Origin: Mesorhizobium sp.
GTDB taxonomy: Bacteria; Pseudomonadota; Alphaproteobacteria; Rhizobiales; Rhizobiaceae
DNA length: 64,000 nucleotides
Assembly (NCBI GenBank): GCA_004020315.1
Contig: SAQG01000018.1
Location: forward strand, 45,657 to 109,656
Reading direction: 5' to 3'
A model generated the notes under the pieces. The model made no database searches, had not been told where the DNA came from, and saw nothing but the letters and a program-made list of their open reading frames with translations. This document shows, in pieces, positions 34,197 to 44,246 of this stretch. The first letter of the stretch is position 1; every line of letters begins with the position of its first letter. A program made the position numbers and the translations under genes.

Positions 34197-36327
34197 CCGC
34201 TGCCTTGATCGGAAAATCCGTCAGCCGGGTCGATGGCCGTCTGAAAGTCACCGGCACTGCGACCTATGCTGCCGAGTTCGAGGTGCCGAACCTCGCCTAC
34301 GCAGCCGTTGTCAGGAGCACTATCGCGAACGGTCGTATGACTTCGATCGACGCGTCGGAAGCCGAACGCTCGTCTGGCGTGCTCGCCGTTCTGACACACC
34401 GCAATGCGCCGCGGCTGGCCTATCGTCCCCACAAGGGCCTGCCGGACCCCGTCGTTGGCGAACGGCTGCACGTGCTGCAGGACGACCAGGTGAGCCATCA
34501 AGGCCAGCCAATCGCACTTGTGCTGGCCGAAACTCTCGAACAGGCGACCCACGCGGCCAGCCTGGTGCGCGTCACCTACGCGCCCGTCCCGGCCACCACC
34601 GACATCACCCTGGTCGCGCCGGTTGATCCTGCGCAGGAGAAGACTGACCAAGGCGAGGTCAAGCCGGACGAGCAGCGGCGCGGCGACCCCGACGGGGCCT
34701 TCGCGGCCGCTGCGGTCAAGGTCGATCAAACATATGTAATTCCACGAGAGAACCACAATCCAATCGAGATGTACGCCACCATTGCCGATTGGGACGGCGA
34801 CAGCCTGACCCTGTGGGATAAGACCCAGTGGGTGCACAACGTCGCGGAGGAGATCGCCTCCGTATTTGGTCTCCCAGCGGAGAACGTCCGTGTCATCTCG
34901 CCCTTCGTTGGCGGCGCCTTCGGCTCGGGCCTGCGCACCTGGCCGCATGTGACGCTGGCAGCGCTCGGCGCGCGCGTCGTAGGCCGGCCGGTCAAGCTGA
35001 TGCTCACTCGACGCGACATGTACTACAGCGTCGGGTTCCGCCCCACACGGTGCAGCGTGTCGCCCTTGGTGCGTCTCGTGACGGCCGTCTCCAGGCCACT
35101 CGGCACGAGGGCTACCAGGAGACGTCGACTTACGAGGAATTCACGGAGGCGCTCCTCAGCGCGACCCGGTTCCTGCACTCCTGTCCGAACGTCTACACGC
35201 GCCATCGCATCGAGCCGATGAACGTCCACACGCCGACCTATATGCGCGCTCCAGGCGAGGCGAGTGGCGTGTATGCGCTCGAATCGGCCATGGACGAGCT
35301 TGCCGTTGCGCTGAACATCGATCCCGTCGAACTGCGCCTGCGCAACGAGCCGGACCGGGACGAGTTCAAGAACCTCCCGTTCTCGAGCCGATCGACAAAG
35401 GAATGCTACCGACTCGCCGCCGAGCGTTTCGGGTGGGGACAAAGGAAGCCCGAGCCACGCTCCATGCGTGACGGGCGCTGGCTGATCGGCTGGGGCATGG
35501 CGAGCGCCACCTATCCGATGAACTACGCACCTGCCTCAGCCATGGCCCGGTTATTGCCGGACGGCACAGCCGAGGTGATGAGCGCGTCGAGCGACATGGG
35601 ACCCGGTACCTCGACATCGATGACGCAGGTCGCGGCGGACACGCTGGGCCTGCCGATCGAGCGGGTCAAGTTCATGCTCGGCGACACCCGCCTGCCGCGC
35701 GCCCCGGTCCACGGCGGTTCCATGACAATGGCGAGCGTCGGCAGTGCGGTGCAGGCCGCTTGCCGCACGGCGCGCGAGCAAGCGCTTGCACGCGCCGGCG
35801 CCAATGATCTCGAAGAGGCGATGGCCCACCTCGGCGAGCCGGTCGAGGCAACGGCCGACGTCGGCCCCGGAGATGAATCCAAGCGGTTTTCCATGCACGC
35901 TTTCGGCGCCGTCTTCGTCGAGGTTGCCGTTGATTCTGATCTCGGGGAGACGCGTGTGCGGCGCATCGTCGGCGCCTATGGTGCCGGTCGCGTAATCAAC
36001 CCGAAGATCGCCCGCAGCCAGTGCATCGGCGGCATGATCGGAGGCATCGGAATGGCGCTCATGGAGCATTCGGTGATCGACCATCGCAATGGGCGCGTCA
36101 CGAACGCCAATTTTGCCGAATACGCCGTGCCGGTTCACGCCGACGCGCCGCCAGTCATGGACGTGATCTTCGTCGACGAGGACGACCCGCACGTGAATCC
36201 GCTCGGCGTGAAGGGCCTCGGCGAAATCGCTATGGTCGGCGTCGCGCCCGCGATCGCTAACGCCATCTTCCACGCCACGGGGCGGCGTATCCGTGCGCTA
36301 CCGATCACGCCTGACAAGCTTCTATGA
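34193..36327 (+). pseudogene. paoC: PaoC-like molybdenum-cofactor subunit of aldehyde oxidoreductase, frameshifted
   Basis: The large molybdopterin subunit, which oxidises aldehydes. The first frame covers residues up to MYYSVGFRP, with the FVGGAFGSGLRTWPH moco motif. One base is missing at about 35041-35044 (CGCCCCACACGG), and the chain goes on in the next frame with HTVQRVALGASRDGR, MRAPGEASGVYALE, GGSMTMASVGSAVQAA and the catalytic Glu in GVKGLGEIAMVG. Joined, the protein has about the usual length of 710 residues. As written, translation ends out of frame at 35221. No molybdenum-cofactor chaperone gene (paoD) follows. Two -1 shifts in one operon suggest decay, or read errors. Confidence 0.85.
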
Positions 36328-36447
36328 TCGAGGTGGCGCCAGTCGACCTCAGTGCCAGCCGCGGCATGATGGCTGGCGCGTGGCGGCACCAAGGTGGTCA
36401 GAACCCGGACTGGCGCCGGGGTCATTTTCCCTGACTCGTTGCCGAGG

Positions 36448-36687
36448 ATGCACGCCGTGGTCCTAGGCGTTCCAGTGCTTATTCTGCTGGCATCAGCAGC
36501 AATCGTTGCATTGATACGCCCTTGGCGCTTTTCCTCATCGGGCGGCTTGGCTTGCAAACTGGCTTCAGGCGTTGGCATCATGGCTGTGGCAATTGTGCTC
36601 GCACAGGGAGCATTTCTTGTCGGCTTTAGCACGCTGTTAGAGCATCCACGCTATCGTTCTCACTTCGTCTGCGAACCCTGCTTTTGA
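36448..36687 (+). CDS. Small predicted membrane protein, unknown
   Basis: A possible 79-residue protein, with two hydrophobic stretches (VVLGVPVLILLASAAIVALI near residues 4-23 and a second around 35-57) and a cysteine-containing end (FVCEPCF). I do not recognise a family. The start ATG at 36448 has CCGAGG directly before it, which is a poor spacing. It lies in the space between the aldehyde oxidoreductase operon and the first acetyltransferase gene. It may be a chance frame. Confidence 0.35.
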   Translation: MHAVVLGVPVLILLASAAIVALIRPWRFSSSGGLACKLASGVGIMAVAIVLAQGAFLVGFSTLLEHPRYRSHFVCEPCF

Positions 36688-36850
36688 GTTCGCAAAAGGC
36701 CGTGATCTGAATGGCTGCTTATCGGTAACTTCGTCCCGAAGCGGAAAGGCAGTTTCGGCCCAATCTCGGTCGTTTGATTCCATCCGACCTACGACACACG
36801 GCTTATCGGTGGCCGCGCCTCATGGAGCGCGAGGCGGACTGTGCTTCCAC

Positions 36851-37729
36851 TCAGCTCAAGGCGTGGCTGGCCAGCCCATAAACCCAAGGTCCGTTGCCTT
36901 CCCGGTTCAGGAACCGGCGGCCTTTGGACATTGTCGTCACGGTCTCGGCAATGCTGAGGCCGCTCTGCTGAAGGAACTCGGCAAACACGCCATCCCTCTC
37001 GCGCGTATCGACGCGGGCGAATCGACCTGCCAGCTTCTTCAGATGGACGGCGGTGAGATGGACCGCGTCCTGGTCGCTTCGAGCCACAATGGGGCCAATA
37101 ACATGGCCGCGCCCGAACTCGCGACACATGGAATAGCCAACGACCTCGCCACCGCTGCTCAGAGTGGCTATCGAGGCATCCTCTGCGAGCAACGCAAGTA
37201 GCCCCGCACGATTTGTCCCAAACGCACGCGCGTCCAGCGCGGTGATCTCGCTGAGCCTGTCGCTGGGCAACTCACTGAGTTCACCATCCAGAGCCGGCAT
37301 TGGCGGGAGTTTTTGTGGGGCCTCTCCCTGGCGCATGTAGACGATCGCCTCGCTCGTGAAGCCGAGTGATATATACAGAGGATAGGCGGGATGGGTTGCA
37401 TTCAGGGCCAGATTGCGATCCCCGCACTGCTCAAGCACCTGTTCCATGAGCCATCGGCCACCTCCCTGCGCCTGTGCGCGGGGCGTCGTGATCACCAGGC
37501 CAATGGTGGCAAAATCGTCCCCGTGGGGAAACCACATCGCGCTTCCGAAGACGCGCCCAATTCCGTCAACGGCGACGATGCCGTGGCCGGCGCGGCGCAA
37601 CAAATCCCAGTCCTTGGGGCGATGCGGCCAGCGTACAGAAATCGATAGTGTATGCAGCAGATCAACGTCGACATCATTGATGTCGCGCGCGACCAGTTCG
37701 AAGGATTTCAGGCGTACTGATCTCTGCAT
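36851..37729 (-). CDS. Two-domain GNAT N-acetyltransferase (paralogue 1)
   Basis: A 292-residue protein: an N-terminal GNAT domain (about 10-140) and a second C-terminal domain of the acetyltransferase_18 / YitH type (about 150-285). Shared marks with two other genes in this window are VRWPHRPKDWDLL near residue 33, the acetyl-CoA loop AQAQGGGRWLM, and FGRGHVIGPIVARS in the second domain. Such enzymes acetylate small amines; the acceptor is unknown. It is divergent from an M20 deacetylase gene across 242 bases, a pairing that suggests acylation and deacylation of the same compound class. Confidence 0.88.
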   Translation of the reverse strand: MQRSVRLKSFELVARDINDVDVDLLHTLSISVRWPHRPKDWDLLRRAGHGIVAVDGIGRVFGSAMWFPHGDDFATIGLVITTPRAQAQGGGRWLMEQVLEQCGDRNLALNATHPAYPLYISLGFTSEAIVYMRQGEAPQKLPPMPALDGELSELPSDRLSEITALDARAFGTNRAGLLALLAEDASIATLSSGGEVVGYSMCREFGRGHVIGPIVARSDQDAVHLTAVHLKKLAGRFARVDTRERDGVFAEFLQQSGLSIAETVTTMSKGRRFLNREGNGPWVYGLASHALS

Positions 37730-37971
37730 CTCAGTCGATCCGCTCCTTCAACGAATGCCCAAGGCACGCGGTGTTGATCCTGGCGCCTATTGCCATGCTT
37801 GCGACAGGCCGCTTCTGCCGCAGCATTATACGGGAAAGCCAGCAGGTTTCGCTGGTTCGAGGCGCTTTTTCGCAATCTTCGGCCAAAGCACGACGCGATT
37901 CGGCAGGGAATACTTCTGCCTAGGGATAGGCTGGTCGCACCCGGGATAGTGTGCAAGCAGAGCGGACCGCC

Positions 37972-39096
37972 ATGAACGTGGAAGAAATCCTCGCGACCCT
38001 GATTGCATTTCCCTCTGTTGTGGGCACGCCAAACGGCGCGATCGTCGATTGGATCCGCGCCTACTGTCAGGCAGCAGGAGCCGAGGTGACGGTTCTCCCC
38101 GGTCCCGAGGGCGACCGGTCCAACCTCTTCGTCACGATCGGCCCGCGCGAGGGTCGGGGCTATATCATCTCCGGACATATGGATGTCGTGCCGGCCGGCG
38201 AGCCGGAATGGAGCTCGGATCCGTTCGTCCTGCGCTGCGAGGGCGGCAGGCTTTACGGCCGCGGCACCACCGACATGAAGGGCTTTCTCGCCTGCGCATT
38301 GGCCGCGCTCCCAGGACTTGCGGCGATGAACCTGCGACAACCAATTCATCTCGCATTCTCCTACGACGAAGAGGCGGGGTGCCGTGGCGTTCCGCATCTC
38401 TTAGCTGCGTTGCCAGGCCTATGCGAGATGCCGCTTGGCGCGATTGTCGGCGAGCCGAGCCGGATGCAGCCGGTGCGCGCGCACAAGGGAAAGGCCGCCG
38501 CGCGGCTCGAGGTGATCGGGCGATCCGGCCATTCGTCTCGCCCCGATCTCGGACTCAATGCCGTGCACGCCATGGCCGGCGTCATCATGCACGCCGTGGT
38601 CTATGGCCAGTCACTCGCCGACGGACCGCTCGATGATAATTTCGAGCCCCCATATTCTTCCTTGCAGGTGGGCGTCATCGCCGGCGGACAGGCGGTCAAC
38701 ATTATCCCCGACCGCTGCACCGCCGATATCGAGGTGCGCGCGGTGCCGGGCGTTTCTCCGTGTTCCTTACTCGAGCCGGTCAAGGCCCGGCTTTTCGCCC
38801 TGCGCGACAGTGGCTTCGAGGTGATTTGGCACGAGTTGAGTTCCTATCCCGCCCTTGCGCCTGCCAAGGGGAGTGAGCTAGCGGCGGTCCTGACCGAGCT
38901 GACAGGTCAGGAGCCGCTCACAGCGGTCAGTTACGGCACGGAGGCCGGGCTGTATCAGCAGGCCGGTATCGATGCGATCATTTGCGGCCCCGGCGAAATT
39001 TCCCGCGCGCATCGTCCCAATGAATACATCGAGATCGGTGAACTTGCTGCCTGCCAGAGCATGATCGAGGATCTCGGCGCGCGCCTTGCAGCATGA
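37972..39096 (+). CDS. M20-family amidohydrolase, ArgE-like (N-acyl amino acid deacetylase)
   Basis: A 374-residue zinc-dependent M20 enzyme of the acetylornithine deacetylase/succinyl-diaminopimelate desuccinylase group. Metal-site motifs are ISGHMDVVPAGEPEW, YGRGTTDMKG (Asp ligand) and SYDEEAGCRG (Glu general base and ligand); the dimerisation domain is at about 170-280, and the last His ligand is in ISRAHRPNEYI. It removes an acyl group from an amino acid or amine. An in-frame GTG at 37951 is an alternative start. It leads a five-gene plus-strand operon. Confidence 0.88.
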   Translation: MNVEEILATLIAFPSVVGTPNGAIVDWIRAYCQAAGAEVTVLPGPEGDRSNLFVTIGPREGRGYIISGHMDVVPAGEPEWSSDPFVLRCEGGRLYGRGTTDMKGFLACALAALPGLAAMNLRQPIHLAFSYDEEAGCRGVPHLLAALPGLCEMPLGAIVGEPSRMQPVRAHKGKAAARLEVIGRSGHSSRPDLGLNAVHAMAGVIMHAVVYGQSLADGPLDDNFEPPYSSLQVGVIAGGQAVNIIPDRCTADIEVRAVPGVSPCSLLEPVKARLFALRDSGFEVIWHELSSYPALAPAKGSELAAVLTELTGQEPLTAVSYGTEAGLYQQAGIDAIICGPGEISRAHRPNEYIEIGELAACQSMIEDLGARLAA

Positions 39097-39113
39097 ACTA
39101 GAGGGCGGGTTCC

Positions 39114-40037
39114 ATGGCGTTTCTTTTCAATTCCGATGCCAGGCGTGCTGCGGTGTTCCGCGAGATCTTCGCGCGCGAGCTCCCGGATCTGGAATTCTTC
39201 CATTGCGGCGAGGAGATGGAGCCGGAGAAGGTACGCTATCTCATTACCTGGACGGTGCCGGACGACATCTCGCGCTATCGCAATCTGGAAGTGCTGTTTT
39301 CGATCGGAGCGGGCGTCGACCAGTTCAAGCAGGACGTAGTGCCAAGCCACGTGAAGCTTGTGCGCATGGTCGAGGACGGCATCATACGCATGATGCAGGA
39401 ATACGTCGCGCTCGGCGTGTTGGCGCTCCACCGGGAAATGCCCGCCTATCTCGAGCAGCAGAAAAGGTGCCTCTGGCAACCGATTGCCGCTCGACAGGCG
39501 GCCGAACGCCGGGTTGGCTTCCTCGGCCTTGGGATGCTGGCGCAGGCGGCTATCGAGCGCTTGAAGCCGTTCCAGTTTCCGCTTGCCGGGTGGAGCCGCA
39601 GCGAAAAGCGGATAGAGGGCGTGGCCCGTTTTCATGGTGCGGACCAACTCGCGGGCTTTCTGAAGCAAACGGATATTCTCGTCTGCCTGCTGCCGCTGAC
39701 GGAACAAACGCGCGGCATGCTCGATGCAAAGCTCTTCGACCTACTGCCCGCAGGGGCGCGGCTTCTGCATCTCGGCAGGGGTCCGCAACTCGACCAGGCC
39801 GCGCTGATCGACGCGCTCGACGCCGGTCACGTATCTGCGGCGATGCTTGATGTCACTGATCCTGAACCGCTCCCCGAAGACCATCCGCTGTGGTCGCATC
39901 CGAAGGTGATGATAACGCCGCACATCGCCTCGGTGACGCAACCGCATACGGCGGCGCAATCCGCCGTGGACAACATCCGGCGCCACCGCGCCGGGAAAGC
40001 TCTGATCGGCCTCGTCGATCGGACGCTCGGCTACTAA
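39114..40037 (+). CDS. D-2-hydroxyacid dehydrogenase, GhrA-like
   Basis: A 307-residue NAD(P)H-dependent 2-hydroxyacid dehydrogenase similar to glyoxylate/hydroxypyruvate reductase A. It has the Rossmann motif VGFLGLGMLAQ at about 134-144, the catalytic Arg in LHLGRGPQLD, the Glu in DVTDPEPLPEDHPLW and the His in ITPHIASVTQ. It reduces a 2-keto acid to the D-hydroxy acid, or the reverse. It starts 17 bases after the deacetylase gene, so it belongs to that operon. Confidence 0.9.
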   Translation: MAFLFNSDARRAAVFREIFARELPDLEFFHCGEEMEPEKVRYLITWTVPDDISRYRNLEVLFSIGAGVDQFKQDVVPSHVKLVRMVEDGIIRMMQEYVALGVLALHREMPAYLEQQKRCLWQPIAARQAAERRVGFLGLGMLAQAAIERLKPFQFPLAGWSRSEKRIEGVARFHGADQLAGFLKQTDILVCLLPLTEQTRGMLDAKLFDLLPAGARLLHLGRGPQLDQAALIDALDAGHVSAAMLDVTDPEPLPEDHPLWSHPKVMITPHIASVTQPHTAAQSAVDNIRRHRAGKALIGLVDRTLGY

Positions 40038-40051
40038 CCAGGAAACCTCAC

Positions 40052-40408
40052 ATGTCACTTCTGATCACGATCGACACAAACCCTGCCTTCACGCCGAAGG
40101 AGGCATTGCCGCTGCCGGAGCGGCTCATTTCCGGCACTCCATCCTTCAAGACCTGGGCGCAGGATGCCTCGAAAGGTGAGAAGGTTCTGACCGGCGTCTG
40201 GGAGGCGACGCCCGGTGAGACGCATTCGATCAAGGGCACCACCTACGAGTTCTGCCACATCATTTCGGGTGTGATCGAAATCGAGGAGAAGGGGGGCGAG
40301 ACGAAGACCTATCGCGCCGGCGACAGCTTCGTGATGAAGCCCGGTTTCGTCGGCGTCTGGCGCACGATCGAGACCGTGCGCAAGATCTACGTCTGCGTTT
40401 ATGACTGA
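40052..40408 (+). CDS. Cupin-domain protein (cupin_3 / DUF861 type)
   Basis: A 118-residue single cupin of the ureidoglycine-aminohydrolase/EutQ-like group. The two cupin motifs appear as GETHSIKGTTYEFCHIISG and YRAGDSFVMKPGFVGVW. Metal ligands are partly replaced, so it may bind but not turn over a substrate. It starts 14 bases after the GhrA-like gene. Small cupins of this type are frequent accessories in amino-acid and opine catabolic operons, with no defined role. Confidence 0.85.
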   Translation: MSLLITIDTNPAFTPKEALPLPERLISGTPSFKTWAQDASKGEKVLTGVWEATPGETHSIKGTTYEFCHIISGVIEIEEKGGETKTYRAGDSFVMKPGFVGVWRTIETVRKIYVCVYD

Positions 40409-40582
40409 GTTCAATGCTCAAGGTCCGGCTGAATAGAGCGCGCGGCGGTTCCAGAACAATCGACTTTCCAAGTTCCGCCTGATGCGATTCGACGCCGTCG
40501 GGCGCCTCATCCTCGACGGAAAATGCGGCGCGCGGTCCATTATTGTTCGATGAAACGCTAGTGCGAATGAGGACCTCCATCA

Positions 40583-41626
40583 ATGAAGACCTACAACATA
40601 GCGCTCATCCCCGGCGACGGCATCGGCAAGGACGTGACTGGGGCGGCATGGCAGGTGATGCAGGCGGCGGCAAAACGGGGCGGTTTCGCCCTTGATGGCA
40701 CACGCTTCCCATGGTCCTGCGCCTACTATCTGGAAACCGGCGCAATGATGCCGCCAGACGGGATCGAGACACTTCGAAAATTCGATGCAATCTATCTCGG
40801 CGCCGTGGGGTGGTCCGCGGAAGTGCCCGACTCAGTGTCGCTTCACGGACTGCTCCTGCCGATCCGGAAAGGGTTCACGCAGTACGCCAACATACGACCG
40901 CACAGGCTTTTGCCGGGCGTTCAGGGGCCCCTCCGCTCCGATGGATTCGACATCCTGTGCATCCGCGAGAATACGGAAGGCGAATATTCCGGCGCCGGTG
41001 GGCGCGTCCATTCCGGCACGGCCAATGAGGTCGCGATTGAGACAGCAATCTTCACGCGTGCGGGTGTCGAACGGATCACGCGTTTCGGTTTCGAACAGGC
41101 GCGGGCGCGCCGCAAAAAGCTCGCATCTGTGACCAAATCCAACGCGCAGAAACATTCCATGGTTTTCTGGGATGAGGTGACGCGCGAGATAGCGAAAGAC
41201 TATCCCGATGTGGAGGTCTCGCACTACCACATCGACGCCATGGCTGCCCGCATGGTGCTGGCGCCTGAAAGCCTCGACGTAATCGTCGCCTCGAACCTGT
41301 TTGGCGACATCCTCACCGATATTGGAGCGGCCATTCAGGGCGGTCTGGGTTATGCCGCCTCTGCCAATATCAATCCTGATCGCAGCGCACCTTCCATGTT
41401 CGAGCCGGTCCATGGTTCAGCGCCCGATATCGCGCATCTCGGCGTCGCCAATCCGATCGCCGCGATCTGGTCCGGTGCGATGATGCTGGAGCATCTGGGC
41501 GAGCGGCATGCTGCGGCCGAAGTGATGTCGGCAATCGAGTCCGTGACCGCGCAGGGGATAGGCACGATCGCAGGCAAGGACCGGACTGAAACAATCACGC
41601 GAGCCGTGCTTGCGGAATTGAGCTGA
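40583..41626 (+). CDS. Tartrate/isopropylmalate-type decarboxylating dehydrogenase (copy 1)
   Basis: A 347-residue NAD-dependent enzyme of the isocitrate/isopropylmalate family, nearest in style to tartrate dehydrogenase/D-malate dehydrogenase (TtuC/DmlA). Marks are IALIPGDGIGKDV at the N-terminus, the RENTEGEYSGAGGR substrate loop, KSNAQKHSM and the Mg/Asp motif VASNLFGDILTDIGA, plus PSMFEPVHGSAPDI for NAD binding. It oxidises and decarboxylates a 2-hydroxy diacid. It shares the operon of the deacetylase; a second copy lies at 47003-48076 on the other strand. Confidence 0.88.
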   Translation: MKTYNIALIPGDGIGKDVTGAAWQVMQAAAKRGGFALDGTRFPWSCAYYLETGAMMPPDGIETLRKFDAIYLGAVGWSAEVPDSVSLHGLLLPIRKGFTQYANIRPHRLLPGVQGPLRSDGFDILCIRENTEGEYSGAGGRVHSGTANEVAIETAIFTRAGVERITRFGFEQARARRKKLASVTKSNAQKHSMVFWDEVTREIAKDYPDVEVSHYHIDAMAARMVLAPESLDVIVASNLFGDILTDIGAAIQGGLGYAASANINPDRSAPSMFEPVHGSAPDIAHLGVANPIAAIWSGAMMLEHLGERHAAAEVMSAIESVTAQGIGTIAGKDRTETITRAVLAELS

Positions 41627-41646
41627 AAGGGCAGAGGAAAAAGACC

Positions 41647-43122
41647 ATGAATGCGATCACGAAGATTGGCACCTTTAACGATGCGGACCTGTTCCGCCAG
41701 CAGGCGTTGATTGGCGGTGTCTGGCGGGAAGCGGACACAAAGGCTGTCGCCGAGGTCACCAACCCTGCCAGCCTGAATGTTCTCGGCACCGTTCCCGACA
41801 TGGGGGGCGACGAGACCAGGGCCGCGATCGGCGCTGCGGCCGAAGCGTTCAGGAACTGGAAGAAGAAGACTCATGCCGAACGCGGGGGACTGCTGGAACG
41901 CTGGCACGACCTCATTCGCCGGCACGAACAGGATTTGGCGCTTCTGCTGACTCTGGAACAAGGTAAGCCGCTTGCCGAGGCGCTCGCGGAGATCCGCTAC
42001 GGGGCATCGTTCGTGAAATGGTTTGCGGAGGAGGCGCGCCGGATCGGTGGCTCGACCATTCCGTCACCCACGGCCGATCGCCGCATTCTCGTACTAAAGG
42101 AGGCAGTCGGCGTCTGCGCCGTCATCACCCCGTGGAATTTCCCCAATGCAATGATCACGCGCAAGGTTGCGCCCGCCCTTGCCGCCGGGTGCACGGTAGT
42201 GATCAAGCCGTCCGAGTTCACACCATTTTCGGCGCTCGCGCTCGGCGTCCTGGCTGAGCGAGCGGGCATCCCGGCAGGCGTTATCAACATCGTAACCGGC
42301 ATGCCGGCGGAGATCGGCAAAGAGCTGATGGCCAACGAAACGGTGCGCAAGATCTCCTTCACAGGTTCAACCCGCGTCGGCGCGCTTTTGATGAAGGGCG
42401 CCGCCGACGGCATCAAAAGGCTCAGCCTCGAGCTCGGCGGGAACGCGCCTTTCATCGTCTTCGATGACGCAGATCTCGATCTCGCCGTCGAAGGGGCAGT
42501 AAACTCCAAATTTCGCAATGGCGGCCAGACCTGCGTCTGTGCCAACCGCATTCTCGTGCAGGCCGGCATCTATGAGGCGTTTGCTGCGAAGCTCGCCAGC
42601 CGAGTTGCAGAGATGAAGGTTGGCGCGGGTACAGAGGAGGGCGTCGTCATCGGGCCGATGATCAATGGTGCCGCCATCGAGAAGATCGAGCGGCATGTCG
42701 CCGATGCTTTGGAGAAAGGCGCCCGGATAATTGCCCGGAGCGAAGCAGTGCCGGAAGGCAAGCAATACGCCCGGCCTATCCTGCTCGGCGACGCCACGAC
42801 CGAAATGCTCCTCGCGTCGGAAGAGACGTTCGGCCCCGTGGCTCCGCTCTTCCGCTTCGAGACGGAGGAAGAAGCGATCGCGATCGCCAACGGAACGCCC
42901 TTCGGCCTTGCCGCCTATTTCTACACGGAAAACCTCAAACGATCGTGGCGTGTCGCCGAGGCGCTGGAGTTCGGCATGGTCGGACTCAACACCGGTCTTA
43001 TCTCGACAGAGGTCGCGCCGTTCGGCGGTGTGAAGCAGTCGGGGCTTGGGCGCGAAGGATCGCAGCTGGGGATTGAGGAATATCTGGAGACCAAGACGCT
43101 TCACGTCGGCGGCTTGAATTAG
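41647..43122 (+). CDS. gabD: NAD(P)-dependent succinate-semialdehyde dehydrogenase-like enzyme
   Basis: A 491-residue aldehyde dehydrogenase of the GabD group, oxidising succinate semialdehyde or a close omega-aldehyde acid. Glu262 (LELGGNAP) and Cys296 (GGQTCVCANR) are the catalytic residues; the double-cysteine QTCVCANR spelling is typical of GabD. NAD-binding marks are VITPWNFPNAMITRK and SFTGSTRVGALLM. It is the last gene of the plus-strand operon that starts with the M20 enzyme, and a perfect hairpin terminator follows. It could finish the breakdown of an amine made by the class III aminotransferase at 45.1 kb. Confidence 0.9.
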   Translation: MNAITKIGTFNDADLFRQQALIGGVWREADTKAVAEVTNPASLNVLGTVPDMGGDETRAAIGAAAEAFRNWKKKTHAERGGLLERWHDLIRRHEQDLALLLTLEQGKPLAEALAEIRYGASFVKWFAEEARRIGGSTIPSPTADRRILVLKEAVGVCAVITPWNFPNAMITRKVAPALAAGCTVVIKPSEFTPFSALALGVLAERAGIPAGVINIVTGMPAEIGKELMANETVRKISFTGSTRVGALLMKGAADGIKRLSLELGGNAPFIVFDDADLDLAVEGAVNSKFRNGGQTCVCANRILVQAGIYEAFAAKLASRVAEMKVGAGTEEGVVIGPMINGAAIEKIERHVADALEKGARIIARSEAVPEGKQYARPILLGDATTEMLLASEETFGPVAPLFRFETEEEAIAIANGTPFGLAAYFYTENLKRSWRVAEALEFGMVGLNTGLISTEVAPFGGVKQSGLGREGSQLGIEEYLETKTLHVGGLN

Positions 43123-43160
43123 AGGCTTTTCCGTAATCTCAAGAGCGAGACCAGCAATGA

Positions 43161-43190
43161 GAAAGGGGCGGTCGAACCGCCCCTTTCTGA
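43161..43190. terminator. Bidirectional intrinsic terminator between convergent genes
   Basis: GAAAGGGGCGGT at 43161-43172 pairs perfectly with ACCGCCCCTTTC at 43176-43187. The A-rich left side and T-rich right side let it end transcription from both the gabD-like operon (plus) and the HAD gene (minus). Confidence 0.85.
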
Positions 43191-43235
43191 TTCGATACTA
43201 CTTCGGATGCCGCGATGGCCGGAGGCCTGCCAGCC

Positions 43236-43925
43236 TTAAGCAACATCCCGAACGGGATCCAGGCCGACCGCGGCGGCCAGCCCGCCGATATCCTTGATCT
43301 CGGTATATTCGTAGAACGGGTTCGCAGGCTCGTGGCCGCGGTTCACCCAGACCTTGCTCTTGATACCGAGATCATAGGCGGTCATGAGATCGTAGCGGAA
43401 TGAGGACGACACGTGCGTAATGTCCTCAGGGCCGCAGCCGAGCTTCTCGAACATATATTCGAAGCCCTTCATCAGCGGCTTATAGGCGCCGGTCTCTTCG
43501 GCCGTGATGACCATGTGGAAGGGTGCGCCGAGCTTCTCCACGTTCGACATGATCAGGCTGTTCATGGAGTTCGACAGGATCACCAGCGGGATTTTCTTGG
43601 CGACCTTGGCCAGTCCCGCCGGGACATCCGGGTGCGGACCCCATGTCGGCACTTCCTCATAGATGCGCTGGGCATCCTCGGGCCGGAATGCGACGCCGTT
43701 GCGCTTGCAGGTGCGGTCCACGGAATTGTGCACGACATCGAGGTAGGGCTTCCAGGCGCCAAGAACCTCGTCGAGGCGATAGGCGGCGAAGTCCTTGATG
43801 AACTGCGTCAACGCGGCAGGCGAAAGCTGCGAGCCGTAGACGCGGCTCGCGGCACCGGCCATATCGAAATTGGTGAGCGTGCCGTAGCAGTCGAAGGTGA
43901 TGTATTTCGGTCTGAACGTCGACAT
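43236..43925 (-). CDS. Type II haloacid dehalogenase-like HAD hydrolase
   Basis: A 229-residue HAD hydrolase of the L-2-haloacid dehalogenase group. Nucleophile Asp12 is in TFDCYGTLTNF, motif II is VILSNSMNS, the motif III Lys is in GAYKPLMKGFEY, and motif IV is SSSFRYDLMTAYDLG. The ATG at 43925 has GGAGG at nine bases' distance; longer starts up to 43979 are in frame but not supported. Role could be dehalogenation or dephosphorylation; nothing in the neighbourhood points to halogenated compounds. Confidence 0.88.
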   Translation of the reverse strand: MSTFRPKYITFDCYGTLTNFDMAGAASRVYGSQLSPAALTQFIKDFAAYRLDEVLGAWKPYLDVVHNSVDRTCKRNGVAFRPEDAQRIYEEVPTWGPHPDVPAGLAKVAKKIPLVILSNSMNSLIMSNVEKLGAPFHMVITAEETGAYKPLMKGFEYMFEKLGCGPEDITHVSSSFRYDLMTAYDLGIKSKVWVNRGHEPANPFYEYTEIKDIGGLAAAVGLDPVRDVA

Positions 43926-44246
43926 GGCGACCATCCTCCTAGTTTTCTCGGCACAGCGTGCCTGTACCACAATCACCATAGTCGGCGATCTGGAAGACTA
44001 ACGGCCGCATTCGCCGCAACCTGAAGCAGATCGTTTCGTATTGCATCGCCGGTTTGGTAGAGAGTTGTGCCAGGTGTTCTTTCGAGCTTTGGGAGCAGCG
44101 CGGCCTGTCGGTCATGCTTCGGCAGAAGATGCGGCGCGAGCGGCGAAGGATAGTGAAAACGCGTGGCGCATGGCTGCCGGTCGGGAGGAACTGCTGTGTT
44201 TGGTGGTCTACCGTGAGCACCTGAAGACGAAAGCCGGAAATTCATC

